From Rhabdophis nuchalis (Eukaryota > Chordata > Lepidosauria > Squamata > Natricidae): 64,000 nucleotides of DNA. The notes below the pieces were generated by a model. The model was given only the letters and a program-made list of their open reading frames with translations. It was not told the DNA's origin and did not search any database. The DNA is taken from the NCBI GenBank assembly GCA_039707465.1, contig CM077651.1, positions 17,554,519 through 17,618,518 of the forward strand, written 5' to 3'. Both the position numbers and the translations under genes were made by a program. Shown piece after piece: positions 21,243-34,837 of this stretch (the stretch's first letter is position 1; each line of letters opens with the position of its first letter).

Positions 21243-22305
21243 TTGGCTGATATTAAGTTGTAGTAAAATGAAACTCTGACAAGCTTTCAATATTCTTTTT
21301 TTTTAATACTCTAAAATATTAAAGGGCAGATTGTTGAAATCTGTGCTGTACTTGTTGATTAAATATGCCTATCTCAAAGGACTTCATAGGTACAGACTAT
21401 ATAGAGTGTATAAACCGTAAGAAAAGGAAATGAAGAATCTTATTTCTTTTTAACCTCATTAAGAATTGTACCAGGTATCTTATTCTTCCAACCCAGTTAA
21501 ATAAATTTGATTCACTTAAATAAAAATAGCATCCTTGATCCAGTTTCATTCCCATGGCTACCAAGATTCAATGCACCAGTCAGATTCATTTTCTTTTATC
21601 TACATCATTTTTTAATTGTTCTAGTTCACTTTTTCCTCATATTGTTCAGCCGTAAACACACCTGGGCAAAATGTAGCTTCAAATGTAAAACAATATTTTT
21701 AATTCTATTTCATTAGCCTGGGAAATTATTGAGGCTCCAAAAGCTTTATAAAGTCCCTTGTTTATCTACACACACATACATCCATATGTGTGTGTGCATG
21801 TACACACACACACACACACACACTTCTGTTTTAGTCTTGGAAAAGTCAGATTTCACCTTATATAGGCAGAATACATTGATCTATAATATCAGCCTCTTAT
21901 TAAATAATTTCATTTCAATGTTATTTCTAATATTCTTTTATTTCTCAAAATATTTTAAATTCCATGCTGTGTTTTACTAATAAGCACAGCCAATTTACCT
22001 AGAAATTCATAAAAATAATACCAAGATAAGGGAATATATGTAGTTCAGGGTTGAATTGTGCCGTCCCTCATGCTTTCTGAGTTTGGGGGTTTACTTCAGA
22101 CGTTTTCTTACCACACTAGGTAATAGCTTCCATGTTAAAAGCGAATGATATTTGCTCTATTTTATGTCGGGGTTGGTGGAAGTGTGATCTTTTTTCTTGG
22201 CAATTTCTTGACTAAAATACTGTTTGTTTGTTTCTTTGTTTAGATTTTTATCTCAAGTTTAACACTTTATAAGTAATCAAGGTGAGAAATGTATATAATG
22301 TTTTT
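21243..22305. other. Unique-looking AT-rich sequence with a short CA repeat
   Basis: A TG/CA tract lies at 21764-21824. No gene is recognised. Confidence 0.4.
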
Positions 22306-22470
22306 TCCTCCTCCTAATATCCCCACCACAACCATTTTGTGCGGTGAGTTAGGCTGAGAAAGAGGTTTCGACTCAAAGTCACTAAACCAGCTTTTGGTCT
22401 GAAGGTGGGACTAGAACTCACAATCTCCTGGTTTCTAGGTCAGCACCTTAATCAATACATCAAACTGGCC
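22306..22470 (-). mobile_element. tRNA-derived SINE head (Sauria-SINE type)
   Basis: Minus strand shows a box-A-like region near 22455-22470, 'GAAACCAGGAGATTGTGAGT' and box B 'GAGTTCTAGTCCC', followed by 'GACTTTGAGTCGAAACC'. This is the head and body pattern of the widespread squamate tRNA SINE that is mobilised by BovB. The 3' end is not kept. Confidence 0.6.
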
Positions 22471-22522
22471 ATCAAAATAAGTTCAACAACTTATACGTTC
22501 AACAACAATAAGTTCAACAACC

Positions 22523-22530
22523 ATGTAGAA
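22523..22530. repeat. Target-site duplication, left (ATGTAGAA)
   Basis: Exact 8-bp match to 22666-22673, flanking the hairpin element. Confidence 0.93.
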
Positions 22531-22665
22531 CAGGGGTCTCCAACCTTTGCAACTTTAAGTCTGAAGGACTTCAGCTCCCAGAATTATCCAGCCAGCTTTG
22601 CTGGCTGGAGAAGTCTGGGAGCTGAAGTCCTTCAGACTTAAAGTTGCAAAGGTTGGAGATCCCTG
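22531..22665. mobile_element. Full-length hairpin MITE, hAT type (135 bp)
   Basis: The element is almost wholly an inverted repeat. It begins CAGGGGTCTCCAACCTTTGC and ends GCAAAGGTTGGAGATCCCTG, and the arms stay complementary to a short centre near 22595. An exact 8-bp duplication flanks it. Transcribed RNA would fold into one long stem. No coding capacity. Confidence 0.93.
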
Positions 22666-22673
22666 ATGTAGAA

Positions 22674-23254
22674 GTTAAAGCCATTAATTATCTGCATAGC
22701 AAACCCACTTTCCGTATAAAGATCAGTCATACATTTGGATGCTCAGTTTGTTAAAGAATTATTTATTCATTGGATGAAAAGTAGTTTCTGAACATCAAAA
22801 GCTTAGGCACACTACACAGTGTGCTTTTGTGCGTGTGTGTTTGCTATGAATTGATCCCAATGCTTCCACAGTTTAGGAACAATCTGGAAAGGAAATTCTA
22901 CTCCAAGCTTCATTGTCGTTTAAAGTGAAAAAGCCACAGCTTCATTGAGGTTGCTGTAACAAACCAATTTTACAGTTATGGCATTTGATCATTAGGGAAT
23001 TGGCCTGAAAGCAAGAGCTTTCTATTGATTGTCCTCATTAAAGTCAATGATTCTTTTCCTAGTAGGAGTTTGTGTTCTGTCTAACATGCTGTTAAAATGG
23101 TACCAGGTGGATTTGATTTACTTTTCCTAATCCATAGTGACTTTGAGCTTTTAATGTGCTTTTCTATTGCATGTGCTCATCCTAACCCTCATCCGGAGCG
23201 ATCAGCTGCTAAACATATATTGTTGGTCATAACAAAGGCTACATAAATGGAATA
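22674..23254. other. Unique-looking sequence
   Basis: No gene or repeat is recognised. Confidence 0.4.
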
Positions 23255-23473
23255 ACAATAGCACTTAGACTTACACACTGCTCCTTAGTGTTTTACAACA
23301 CTCTCCGAGTGATTTACAGATGTCAGCATATTGCCCTCAACAAGCTGGATCCTCATTTTAGCAATCTTGGAAGGATGGAAAACTGAGTCAACCTTGAGCT
23401 TCATCAGGATCAAAACCCCAACTGTGGGCAGAGTTTCGTCTGCAATACTGCATTCTAAGCACTGCCCCATCAG
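23255..23473 (-). mobile_element. tRNA-derived SINE (family B), diverged
   Basis: Minus strand ends 'GTGTAAGTCTAAGTGCTATTG' and carries 'AAAATGAGGATCCAGCTTG' and a degenerate head 'GGGGCAGTGCTTAGAATGCAG'. Confidence 0.78.
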
Positions 23474-23628
23474 GATTCACTAAAAGTGTTTGTATTCCAC
23501 ATATTCATTAGAATCCCTCAATACAATCCTTCCAAGATATTTTGTCTTTCATACAAATGAAAAATAACATTTTCCCTCTTCTACAATTATATTGTGGGAT
23601 AGATTTTATATAAATATACATTTACATT

Positions 23629-23845
<217 letters not shown>

Positions 23846-25230
23846 AATTAGATTTTGCATATACTTCTGAATTCAAAGGATGTTTATCATGCATGTTCCA
23901 TAATAATATCCTCAACTACATATCAATAGAATCTTAATCTCATTTTCCTCAGTAGCAATAAAATGCCTACAGATGAAGTTGTTTATTTCCATCCATCTGC
24001 ATCCTGAATGAGACCTAGATTTGTATCTAAGGTTAAGGAATACAGTATTCAGATACACTTTTTCCATTTTTCTCAGGCAAGTATACAAAGGAATCTGTCC
24101 ACATAGCAAACCTTCAATCTGAAATCAAAGGGTTAGTTACGAGATACGTCACATGCCTTAGGTTTTCAGATTAAACAATTCTGCAATGAATTATCTCAAA
24201 GAGGAAACAACATTGTTTGGCTGTTTATGCCACCCAGGTAGATTGCTCAGACAGTATAAATATACATTTGCTGGGAATCAGACCGAGAAAAAAAAGCCTT
24301 TCTACAACCCTTTTCTGCAGAGATTTGAACAGATTTTTGTTGTTTATATAGATAATAAAACTTTGAAAATACATGAAAGGAATGTGGTATTATGTAAAAA
24401 GAAAAAAGAACAATGGATAGTAAAAGTGAAAGTTTGAGTTATAAAATACACAGGCTTGATAAATTTCAAAACAAATTTAAGGAGATAAATTTTGGGGAAT
24501 GTACATATTCCCTGTAGGATATGTATTTAGGACATGTTATGGAATCTATCTCCACTATCTAAATGGATATTTGAATCCAATAGCTATCGCTATGTCAATG
24601 TGCAAGTAATCCTCCGAGGTGGATGCAGGCTGTGTGCATTGTTAGAAAACATGGCTGAAGCTATCAACCCAGGTTTCACAGCTTGAATTCTGCTTCTATA
24701 TCCATCTGCAAATTCCCCTCCATATTATGCATGAGATTTTGCATACATTTCTGTATATCTTTTTCCTATCTCCATGTTTCTAGTTACATATAGCCAGTTT
24801 AGTTGAAGGCAAATTCCTACGCATTCGACCCTTGCCTTCGGCACAAAGCCAGTTTGACCTTTGACCAGACACTTCTCTTTCAGCCACTTCTGAAAATGTT
24901 GCTGAAATAAAACCATAAGGACTTGTGTCTTGGCAATTGCTAGGAGTCTGTTTTGTTTTGAAGGCACAACATTAATTAACCCAGTATGACCAGAGATCAG
25001 GAAAACAGTAGTCTGTAAGCAATGTTTTTTATGTGCCAATTCCCCTGCATAAACAGGTTTGTTAAAAAAACCATAATAATAATCATAAAAACCACATTTA
25101 ATTATCTCTGTAAATAAAATCAAAAGCAACATAGTCAAGTAGTATTAATTTTATGCTATGTGTATTCTCCCACTCAATGTCAATATATTTTCTTAAAACA
25201 GAAAGAATGCACAATGAAAACATGAAAATA
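23846..25230. other. Unique-looking sequence
   Basis: No repeat is recognised. A 137-codon open frame on the minus strand at 24725-25138 has no recognised family motif and biased hydrophobic composition; I do not call it a gene. Confidence 0.4.
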
Positions 25231-25385
25231 TATTGAAAGAAAGAAAAAGAAAGGGAGGGAGGTAGGAAGGGAGGGACAAAGAAAGGAAGCTAGGGAGGGA
25301 GGGAGGAAGGAAGGAAGGAAGAAAAGGAGGGAGGGTGGAAGGAAGGCAGAGAGGAAGGAAAGAAGGAGAGATGGAAGGAACCTAT
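25231..25385. repeat. Polypurine AAGG/GGGA tract
   Basis: Impure AAAG, GGGA and AAGG units over about 150 bp with almost all purines on the plus strand. Confidence 0.9.
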
Positions 25386-25864
25386 GTGGTTTTGTAAAAT
25401 CCCAGATAATTTGAATAATACAGAGTTTCTGAAGCACTGCTAATAATGTTTAATCAACCCCAGATGAGAGTATTAGGAAGGTATTTTCTTTAAATGGCAA
25501 TATAAATTAATTTGCTGTTAAATGTGCCAGAATAATGACACCATCATTTGCAAAAGATGTCAGACTGGCCCACCTTTCATTAACTTGCCATAGTAATTTA
25601 ACTGTAACTGATATAAATCATATCAATGCACTAAAATCATAGCCAAATTTCATGTATGGACCATTTCTCTTAGGTGGCAGCACTTCGGAGGGAACTAATA
25701 GAGCAAGTTCTTCTAATCTCTAACATCACATCACTTTTACTTTTTTGTCTCTCTGGACAAAATGCCTGAGAAATCTTTAAGAAATGTATATAGCTCTTTA
25801 TTGTTAAATTGTCAAGCCTCAGCATGAATATATTCACGCAATCTGTAGCATGGGCCACAAATAT
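25386..25864. other. Unique-looking sequence
   Basis: No gene or repeat is recognised. Confidence 0.4.
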
Positions 25865-25872
25865 CTCACCCT

Positions 25873-26166
25873 CAGTACTGGGATTCAAATTTTTTTACTA
25901 CCAGTTCTGTGGGTGTGGCTTGGTAGATGTGGCGTGGCTTGGTGGGCGTGGTGTGGCTTGGTGGGCGTGGCAAGGGATTGTAAAATCTCCAATCCCTCCC
26001 CACTCCAGGGGAAGGTTACTGCAAAATCCCCATTTCCTCCTGATCAGCTGGGACTTGGGAGGCAGAGAATAGATGGAAGCAGAGCCGGTCAGAGTTCTCC
26101 AAACTACTCAAAATTTCCACTACCAGTTCTCCAGAACTAGTCAGAAACTGCTGAATACCATCTCTG
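25873..26166. mobile_element. hAT-like non-autonomous element (family 1)
   Basis: Starts CAGTACTGGGATTCAAA and ends GAATACCATCTCTG. Flanks CTCACCCT (25865-25872) and TTCACCCT (26167-26174) match 7/8. It has GGTGGGCGTGGC repeats and 'GGTTACTGCAAAATCCCC', like the copies at 39341 and 62195. Confidence 0.85.
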
Positions 26167-26174
26167 TTCACCCT

Positions 26175-27659
26175 TTAAAAAGACAGGAATGGTACAACCT
26201 ATAGTCTAACAAGATAATCAATTCAAGCATAATGAATTTACTTCTCTTTTACGTGGTTGTGAAAAAGCCCAGATAAAGTGGAATAACTGAAATATTTAGA
26301 AGAACAATGGGAGGGAGGAGGGAGGGAAGAACGAATGAAAAAAGGAAGGAAGGATAAATAAACTCTTGCTAATCCGATTCAGATAAACGTATGTTTATTA
26401 CCGTAAATTGAATACATTTAATTTTTAAAAAAATTAATTCTTAAGACTTGTTAGAAAGGGGAAAGTGTGGACAAAAGCATTACTGAGGAAGATCTGAAGA
26501 AATAGAGTTAAGGTTTGAAGGGAATTATATTAGCAATATTGTTGTTGTTTTAAAAATAATTTCATTGTTAGTCTTTTGTTAAAAATAATGAGATTTGTTT
26601 GGTCAACTAGATCTCAACAATGAGAACCAGTTGACCGAACAAAAATTCTAACTTTTCCTTACTTCCTGTAAAAGTAAGGAAGAAGGCAAGATGAAGATTT
26701 GTTATGTGTCATCTTGGTGGGTCATAAAATTTGGAAGCCTCATTTGGAAAAAAAAAATTCTCATTTCCTACTTGACATCAAAAACTTGTCTCATTATTCT
26801 GAAGATGAAAGACCACCCACTTTAAAAAAGAAAAGAAAAGAAGAAGAAAATAACCTTAGCCTCCAAAAGCAGGAAGATTTTGCTTAAGGTAAATAAGTCA
26901 ACTGTTAGCCAAGAACATTTGTTTGAGCACCAAATTGGAACCCTATTAACAATTTCTCTGAGTAAACACAATTTTACTGGGTCCTTTTTGGCATTTAAAA
27001 ACTTTAAATAATCTTAATTGTTTAACCAATTCTAACAATTTTACTGACTTCTGGACTATCCCCTTTTGAGAAAAAGTGCATTGAAAGCAATATTGAAAGA
27101 GGATTTCTAATTACTCAGGTCATATTAAATTAAATGTGTCTTTTTTAAATTATGTTTTCATGTCTGTTTAATTGTTGTTTGCTCAACCAACTACTTCTGC
27201 CTGGCTTCTGTTTGATTAGCAGACATACGGGGCTGAATTTGGTAGGGAACTTTTGAAAGCTGTACTTTTAGCTTTATGTTGCAGCAATAAAAAAAGTTTT
27301 ACAGAATCAGCACTTATCTTATTTCTTCAAGTAGTAAAGATCAGTGAAACAATCCCTGGGTTTAGTTAATGTCTGTCTAAGTTCTAGGATATATCTATAA
27401 ATTGAAGATTTCAGAGCACAGTATGGGAAGTTGCATATATACCATAACTCTTTCACAAGCCTTCTTTTTTCTGTGTGTAACATTAAGTCAAGGGATGCCA
27501 AGAGCTACATCAGAAACACCTTGGGAACATCCTGTAGATGAAACACATTTAAGCTTTCAGCAAGTTAAGCCTTGTTAAATTTCATATTAATGCTAAAAAC
27601 CCCACTATTGTTTAACTTTATTTAAGCTCACTCTCATAACAGAAATACCAGTTAAATAG
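26175..27659. other. Unique-looking sequence with two hairpins
   Basis: No gene is recognised. A purine-rich patch lies at 26312-26355. Hairpins at 26593-26646 and 26652-26685 are listed separately. Confidence 0.4.
26593..26685. repeat. Two adjacent hairpins
   Basis: The first has arms ATTTGTTTGGTCAACT and AGTTGACCGAACAAAA around an ATCTCA-ACAA-TGAGAA inner stem. The second pairs CTTTTCCTTACTT with AAGTAAGGAAGAAG. No transposon termini or duplications were found around them. Confidence 0.7.
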
Positions 27660-27742
27660 ACTCCAGAGGAAGTCCTGGAGGAACATTGTCCATGGGGTCA
27701 CGATGGGTCGAACATGACTTTGCAACTAACAATAACAACAAA
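27660..27742 (+). mobile_element. BovB/Sauria-SINE 3' tail
   Basis: 'GTCCATGGGGTCACGATGGG' and 'TCGAACATGACTTTGCAACT' followed by AACAATAACAACAA is the 3' end shared by BovB LINEs and Sauria SINEs. Only the tail is present, so the two cannot be separated. Confidence 0.75.
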
Positions 27743-27749
27743 AGTCTAA

Positions 27750-27930
27750 AGAGCCACTTTAGTGTTATAGTTAAAGCACCAAGTCAAAAATCAGGAAATT
27801 TTGAGTTATAGTCCTGATTTACATACAAAGCAAATTGGGAGATCTTAGGCCAGTCACTTGATCTGTTATCCTAACGAGGAAGCAATAGCAAGCCACTTCT
27901 GATTATTCTTGCCCAGAAACCATGTATATA
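27750..27930 (+). mobile_element. tRNA-derived SINE head and body (Sauria-SINE type), diverged
   Basis: 'GTGTTATAGTTAAAGCACC' (box-A region), 'TTGAGTTATAGTCCTGAT' (box-B region), 'TTAGGCCAGTCACTTG' and 'AATAGCAAGCCACTTCTGAT' are in the order seen in squamate tRNA SINEs. The tail is not found. Confidence 0.6.
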
Positions 27931-27946
27931 TAAGCACTCCAAGAAC

Positions 27947-27988
27947 TGGTGTGTGTGTGTATGTGTGTGTGTTTGTATGTGTGCATGC
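27947..27988. repeat. GT microsatellite
   Basis: Short interrupted (GT)n. Confidence 0.85.
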
Positions 27989-28303
27989 CAGTGGTGGGTT
28001 CTGGATCCCCTTGCAACTGATACGGTGCAACGGGACAGGGTGGCCGCCACATGAACGTGCGCGGTGAACTCATGCATATTTACCACCCATTATGCTCCGG
28101 GATGCTCCAGCTGCTCGGCGGAGTGTCGTGTAGGCGCCATACACTCCATGTGCATGGGCGGAAGCCCTGAACAGCTCTAATATTGGTAAGGAGTGTGGGT
28201 GGGCGAGTGGGCCCTCTGGAGCACCGTACCGGATCGGTACCTGGTGATCCCGACAGACACTGGTACGCTCATACCAGGGCATACCAGTCGTAACCTACCA
28301 CTG
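27989..28303. mobile_element. hAT-like non-autonomous element (family 2)
   Basis: Starts CAGTGGTGGGTTCTGG and ends GTAACCTACCACTG, flanked by exact 8-bp duplications GTGCATGC (27981-27988, 28304-28311). Internal 'GCTCCAGCTGCTCGGCGGAG' and 'GGGCGAGTGGGCCCTC' blocks are shared with 33755-34016. Confidence 0.92.
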
Positions 28304-28419
28304 GTGCATGCTCAGATGTGTATATGTTTATGCATGCATAGTACACATATACATGAGAAATATAAGAGAGCTTCGTCTTGCAAATATTCTGACTTAGTAT
28401 AGTACAATGTCTTCTTTTG

Positions 28420-28709
28420 TCATATTATGGGCAGCAATGTGTTCTGGTGATCCCTGCAGCTTTGCATGGGTCTGAAATGGAGCATTTGGAGGCTGAAAAT
28501 GTGAGGTTCAGAGGCCAAAAACACAAGCCACAGAAGGGGCAGTGGTCTGTGGCAATTCCTGCAGCCTGGAACAGGTCTAAAATGCAATGTGTGGAGGCTG
28601 AAGGGTGGGGGCCAGTGAATGGGCGGGACTACATTTGAGGTATACTGACGGAACCAAATTTTCGCCCTCTTTTTAGTGGGAAAAAGTGTGTCATACTCCA
28701 AAAATATGG
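28420..28709. mobile_element. Mariner-like element end, partial
   Basis: The right end AAAGTGTGTCATACTCCAAA followed by AATATGG and a TA flank (28710-28711) matches the terminus of the element at 15931. The left boundary is a guess. The inside holds two related GC-rich blocks (28440-28520 and 28535-28620, 'CTGCAG', 'GGTCTGAAATGG' and 'GGTCTAAAATGC'). Confidence 0.45.
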
Positions 28710-28711
28710 TA

Positions 28712-29096
28712 TGTTATTACCTAATGTACAACTACCTTTTAATTCTAGAAATCAATAGAAAACAATTTCTGAAATAAATAAATACATTTGATTTTTGAGA
28801 AGTAATTGTGAATTTTCCTGTGCTTCATTTGGCCTCTTCTATTCTGGAAAGCAGCAAATATAAATTCCGGGTGTTTTAGTTAAAAGAATTCCTACAAGAG
28901 TTTATTCATGAAGATCATTGTAGATTTCTACATAAAAGACAACTAAAAGGCAATTGTTGTAATAGAAAAGCACAATGAAAAACAAGCTGCATTAATCTTC
29001 TTAGATAAAGAGAAATGTGAACTTCCATTTATTGTTTATAAGATTGGAAGATATAGACTTTACGTAGCTAGAAATATGGTATGTCATGAGGATACA
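28712..29096. other. Unique-looking AT-rich sequence
   Basis: No gene or repeat is recognised. Confidence 0.4.
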
Positions 29097-29198
29097 CAAA
29101 CACACACACACACACACATATATGCTGGTCTACAAAAACACACACACACAGAGGGAGGGGGAGGGGGAGGGAGGGAGGGAGGGAGGGAGGGAGGGAGG

Positions 29199-29271
<73 letters not shown>
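29097..29271. repeat. CA, GGGA and GA microsatellites
   Basis: (CA)n at 29097-29118 and 29138-29150, (GGGA)n at 29153-29205, then pure (GA)n to 29271, directly abutting a hAT terminus. Confidence 0.95.
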
Positions 29272-29272
<1 letters not shown>

Positions 29273-29431
29273 AGAGGTGGTATTCAGCCAGTTCTGACAG
29301 GTTCTGGAGAACCGGTAGTGGAAATTTTGAGAGTGGGGAGGGAATTGGGATTTTGCAGTATCCTTCCTCTGTCATGCCCACAAAGCCACGCCCACAGAAT
29401 CGGTGGTAAAATATTTTGAATCCCACCACTG
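29272..29431. mobile_element. hAT-like non-autonomous element (family 1), short
   Basis: Starts CAGAGGTGGTATTCAG and ends GAATCCCACCACTG. It is 160 bp, about half the usual length, with a central deletion. The left target duplication cannot be seen because (GA)n occupies the flank. Confidence 0.82.
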
Positions 29432-29610
29432 ATATTGAGATGAGGGGGAAAAATCAATTGTGATTGCTGAGAAGAATTTCCATGATTAAGATTAAGATGA
29501 AAATATCACTTAGAATGTTTTTTTTAAATTTCAGATAATACCTATACTGACAAATGACAACTTTTAAGCAATGGAAGGGGGCGGGAGGGAATCTCCAAAT
29601 TATATAAATA

Positions 29611-29842
29611 GAGCTGTGTGGTGGCACAGTGGTTAGAATGCAGTATTGCAGGGTAACTCTGCTGACTGCTAGTAGTTCGATCCTGATTGACTCAAGGTTG
29701 ACTCGGCCTTCCATCTTTCCGAGGAGGGTAAAATGAGGACCCAGATTGTTGGGAACAATATGATGATTCTGGAAACCACTTAGAGAAGGCTATAAAAAAC
29801 TATGAAGAACTATATAAGACTAAGTGCTATTGCTACTGCTAT
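29611..29842 (+). mobile_element. tRNA-derived SINE (family B)
   Basis: Head GAGCTGTGTGGTGGCACAGT (box-A region), box B 'GTAGTTCGATCCTGA', 'CCGAGGAGGGTAAAATGAGG', and tail 'GTGCTATTGCTACTGCT'. This is the cleanest family B copy in the window. Confidence 0.88.
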
Positions 29843-30734
29843 AAATTGAACATTATGATTTAAAAAACTAAAAGACAAGACCTGTGTGTCTTGGCATGGA
29901 ATAAAAATAAATAATTTCAGAATGATTAATAAAAGGGACAGTAAAATCATAGTTATAATTTCCCCCCTCCATAACTCATGTTATGCTTATATATTGAACA
30001 CCACCATGATATATTTATGGAAAAGTTATGTTTCTGATTTATACGTCCACTCGCCTGCCCTAAAATTATGCTTAAGGACTGACTTGCCCTGTCTTCTTTT
30101 TCTGTATGGGGCATAAAATGAAACACTAAAATCCTGCCCTCAAAGTTTCCAAAATATACATGGCTTCCTTTATACTGTTATGAAACCTTTCCATATTTAA
30201 AACAATTGATTTATAATACAAAATCCAAAGAAGAATCTATTTCAATGGAAAGCATCTTGGGAATAGTGAGAAATAGTTTGTCAAAAAGAAAAAAAAAATA
30301 CAATGATGTGTTTATGATAATCTTCAGAAAGCATGAGATAAAACTAATCAGAAAATGTATTTTTAATGAAGTTAGGCCTCTGATGCTAAGTATTTTCTGC
30401 TGTCATCTCAGCTCGGTTGAAGAATAAACTTACAATGTCACTGTGGTTTTCTCATCTTCTCCAGCCATATCACACATTACTCTTCTAAGCTAATAATTAA
30501 ACCCGTCTGCATCAGTGTGTGGGGGTGGGTGGGTGTTAAATATACTCTAGTTAAAATCCCAGTTCTTCAAAGGTAAGATCCTACAAATGAATCCAATGTT
30601 TGTGTACTTTAGCTTTAAAAAGTAAAAATGTTTTTTTTTTCTGTTCAATTCTGTTTGAAATATGGGTACCAATATTTTTACATGGTTGAACTGATTTCTT
30701 TTGCCCAGAACTGTTATCTCAGCAACTGCAGAAT
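29843..30734. other. Unique-looking sequence
   Basis: No gene or repeat is recognised. Confidence 0.4.
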
Positions 30735-32264
<1,530 letters not shown>

Positions 32265-32822
32265 ATTCAAATACAATACAATACAATAGCAGAGTTGGAA
32301 GGGACCTTGTAAGTCTTCTAGTCCAACCCCCTGCGTGGGCAGGAACCTTATACCATTTTAGACAAATGGCTATCCAACATCTTCTTAAAGACTTCCAGGA
32401 TTGGGGCATTCACAACTTCTGGAGGCAAGCTGTTCCAGAGGTTAATTGTTCTAACTGTCAGGAAATTTCTCCTTAGTTCTAAGTTGCTTCTCCCCTTGAT
32501 TAGTTTCCACCCATTGTTTCTTGTCCTGCCCCCAAGTGCCTTGGAGAATAGTTTGGCTCCCTCTTCTTTGTGGCACCCCCTGAGATATCGGAACACTGCT
32601 ATCATGTCTCCCCTGATCCTTCTTTTCATTAAACTAGACATACCCAGTTCCTGAAACCGTTCTTCATATGTTTTAGCCTCCAGCCCCCTAATCATCTTGG
32701 TTGCTCTTCTCTGCACTCTTTCCAGAGTCTCCACGTCTTTTCTACATCGTGGCGACCAAAACTGTATGCAGTATTCCAAGTGTGGCCTTACCAAGGCATT
32801 ATAAAGTGGTATTAACACTTCA
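32265..32822 (-). mobile_element. CR1 LINE, 5' truncated, with intact ORF2 C-terminus
   Basis: The minus-strand open frame (32348-32818) encodes the last 156 residues of CR1 ORF2 with no stop before the natural end. Visible blocks are 'YNALVRPHLEYCIQFWSP', 'RVQRRATKMIRGLEAKTYEE', 'GDMIAVFRYLRGCHKEEGAK' and 'NLWNSLPPEVVNAPILEVFK'. The 3'UTR carries 'GTTGGACTAGAAGACTTAC' and ends in a TATTGTATTGTATT tail. The RT catalytic core is missing, so it is inactive. The intact frame suggests a young copy. Confidence 0.9.
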
Positions 32823-33746
32823 TGTGTTAATCTTTGTGTGTTGATAGAAATTTTGCCAAAACCATGCTACAGGCATTTAAGAATATCTTTGGGACAACCG
32901 TGGTATACCAGCAATTTTTTTTAAAAAAAACCTGTTTTTATCAAGTGGCACAAATTTTAATTTTTGGAGTAAGATAATTCAAAACTGATCACCAAGGAAA
33001 ACCAGAAAAAGAATAGAAGAGTTTGACATCAGAAACCAAAACAAGTACACAGTAATAGCAGAACATTTCAAACTTTCTGAATACTGTATTTTGGATTCCA
33101 AAATGATGGTTTTAGAAAAAAAAATGAACAGCATGATTCAATAATAAAATGTACTCAAATGAAATACATCAAAAGACTCATAATGTCACAATAGACTGTG
33201 CTCTCAACACATTACAATTGTTAATTAATGTATTGTTTAAAGTTTGCCTCCTATGTAAGTTGCATTTGTATAACCAACCTATTTTCCCTTACAGGCTTCT
33301 CCCATGCCAAATTAAATACTACCTCAGTCAGGCCCCTGTTTGCATATGATGAAGTGTACAGCAACTCATAAAAGCTTATGCCTTTTAATAAAATTTATTA
33401 GCTGGAAAAGCTAACCCAAGATTCCTCCTGATTTCTTGGTTCCATAGAGACAATTATCTTCCTTCAAGGTAAAGCAGATTAGTCTGAGTCACACAATCTT
33501 GCTAACTGTTGATTCAAAATTGTTCCAGCAGGCAACCTATTGTGTACCAGACAACGGTGGTACCATCAAAGATGCAAATATTTGTTTTGTTTATGTAAAC
33601 TAGAACAACATGGTGTGCATGTGTTTGTGTGTGTGTAGGGGTGGAGGTGGAGAACCCTGGATTTGGAAACGAGCTCAATTTTTTCTTGCAACTTAATCAG
33701 AATCAGACCATCACTGCTTATTCCAGTCATCACCTCACATAGCTGG
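32823..33746. other. Unique-looking sequence with a possible old repeat end
   Basis: Around 33345-33410 'AGCAACTCATAAAAGCTTAT' followed by GCC and AATAAAATTTATTAGC resembles the end of a dispersed amniote repeat, but I cannot name it. No gene is seen. Confidence 0.35.
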
Positions 33747-33754
33747 TGTCACTC

Positions 33755-34016
33755 CAGTGGTGGGTTCCAGATCCCATTACAACCAGTAGGTGCAACAAGA
33801 CTAGACTGCCCACAATGCTCTGCGACGCTCCAGCTGCTCGGCAGAATGTCACACAGGCACCATATGCTCCGTGCGCATGCACGGAAGCCCCAATTGGCTC
33901 AAATACAGGTAAAGAGGGTGGGCGGGTAAGTGGGCCCTCCGGAGCACCATACCGGAACGGTAACTGATGCTCTCAGCAGGTACTGGTGAGCCTGTACCAT
34001 TCGTATCCCACCACTG
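33755..34016. mobile_element. hAT-like non-autonomous element (family 2)
   Basis: Starts CAGTGGTGGGTTCCAG and ends GTATCCCACCACTG. Flanks TGTCACTC (33747-33754) and TGTCACCC (34017-34024) match 7/8. The inside aligns with 27989-28303. Confidence 0.88.
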
Positions 34017-34024
34017 TGTCACCC

Positions 34025-34545
34025 CCACAAGGTAGATCAGATTGTAAATTAAATTCCAAAGGACAGAGACTGAGACTGAGACAAACTGTAATAACTGGAT
34101 GCTGTAATTCTGGTTGTGTTGTACTCCGCCTCCTTCTTACATTCCAGTGAATCAACAATCTCCTGACTGAGCTGCTTCTAAATAATAACTTGTTTTCCAT
34201 AAATAATTGTTCAGCCACTTTTGCCTAGGTAATGGCCCATGCCTATTTCTGCAGGGTCACTTCCCTTGTTGTCTATAGGAAGAGAGATTAATGAAGAATC
34301 TTTAGTAAACCATTTGTTTCATGATATCAGGTCATGGTCTTCCCATTTCTCATTATGAGTATTTTTTTTTAACCTGCATTAATTAGCTGACTTGACTAGA
34401 AGTAGCAAATGGGAGGATGAAAGTCACTGCCGTTCTTAACTTTTGTTCAGAAAAGGTAAGCTATAAATATTACATATATTTGCTTAAAGTATATCCTAAG
34501 AGATTTGACTTTGAGCTGATATTCATTGTTTATCATCCCTGTGCC
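34025..34545. other. Unique-looking sequence
   Basis: No gene or repeat is recognised. Confidence 0.4.
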
Positions 34546-34837
34546 TCTAATGCCATAGGGTCTATGGCATGCATGTCACAGTTGGCACACGGAGACCTCT
34601 CTACAGGCACAGAAGCCATCGCCCCAAATCAGCTCCACTGTGCATGCCTGTTTTTGGTCCAAGGAAACTGCAGGGAGGCCTACTAGGCTCAAAATGGTGC
34701 ACAAAGGGGGGGTGGGTGCATGCATGGGGGAAGGACCCGGGCATCACATGTGCATGCGCAAGGTGCATGGGAAGTGTCATGTGCACATTGCATTGTGCGT
34801 TTTCAGCACGCGATGACAAAAAGGTTAGCCATCAGTG
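34546..34837. mobile_element. hAT-like element (family 3)
   Basis: The right end AAAAAGGTTAGCCATCAGTG is a good hAT terminus. The left end 'CTCTAATGCCATAGGGTC' is degraded. The TATGGCATGCATGTCAC block matches the element at 2360. Confidence 0.6.

Noticed and set aside
24725..25138. 137-codon minus-strand open frame
   Set aside because: No recognisable domain, no splice or promoter context, and hydrophobic AT-driven composition. It may be chance.
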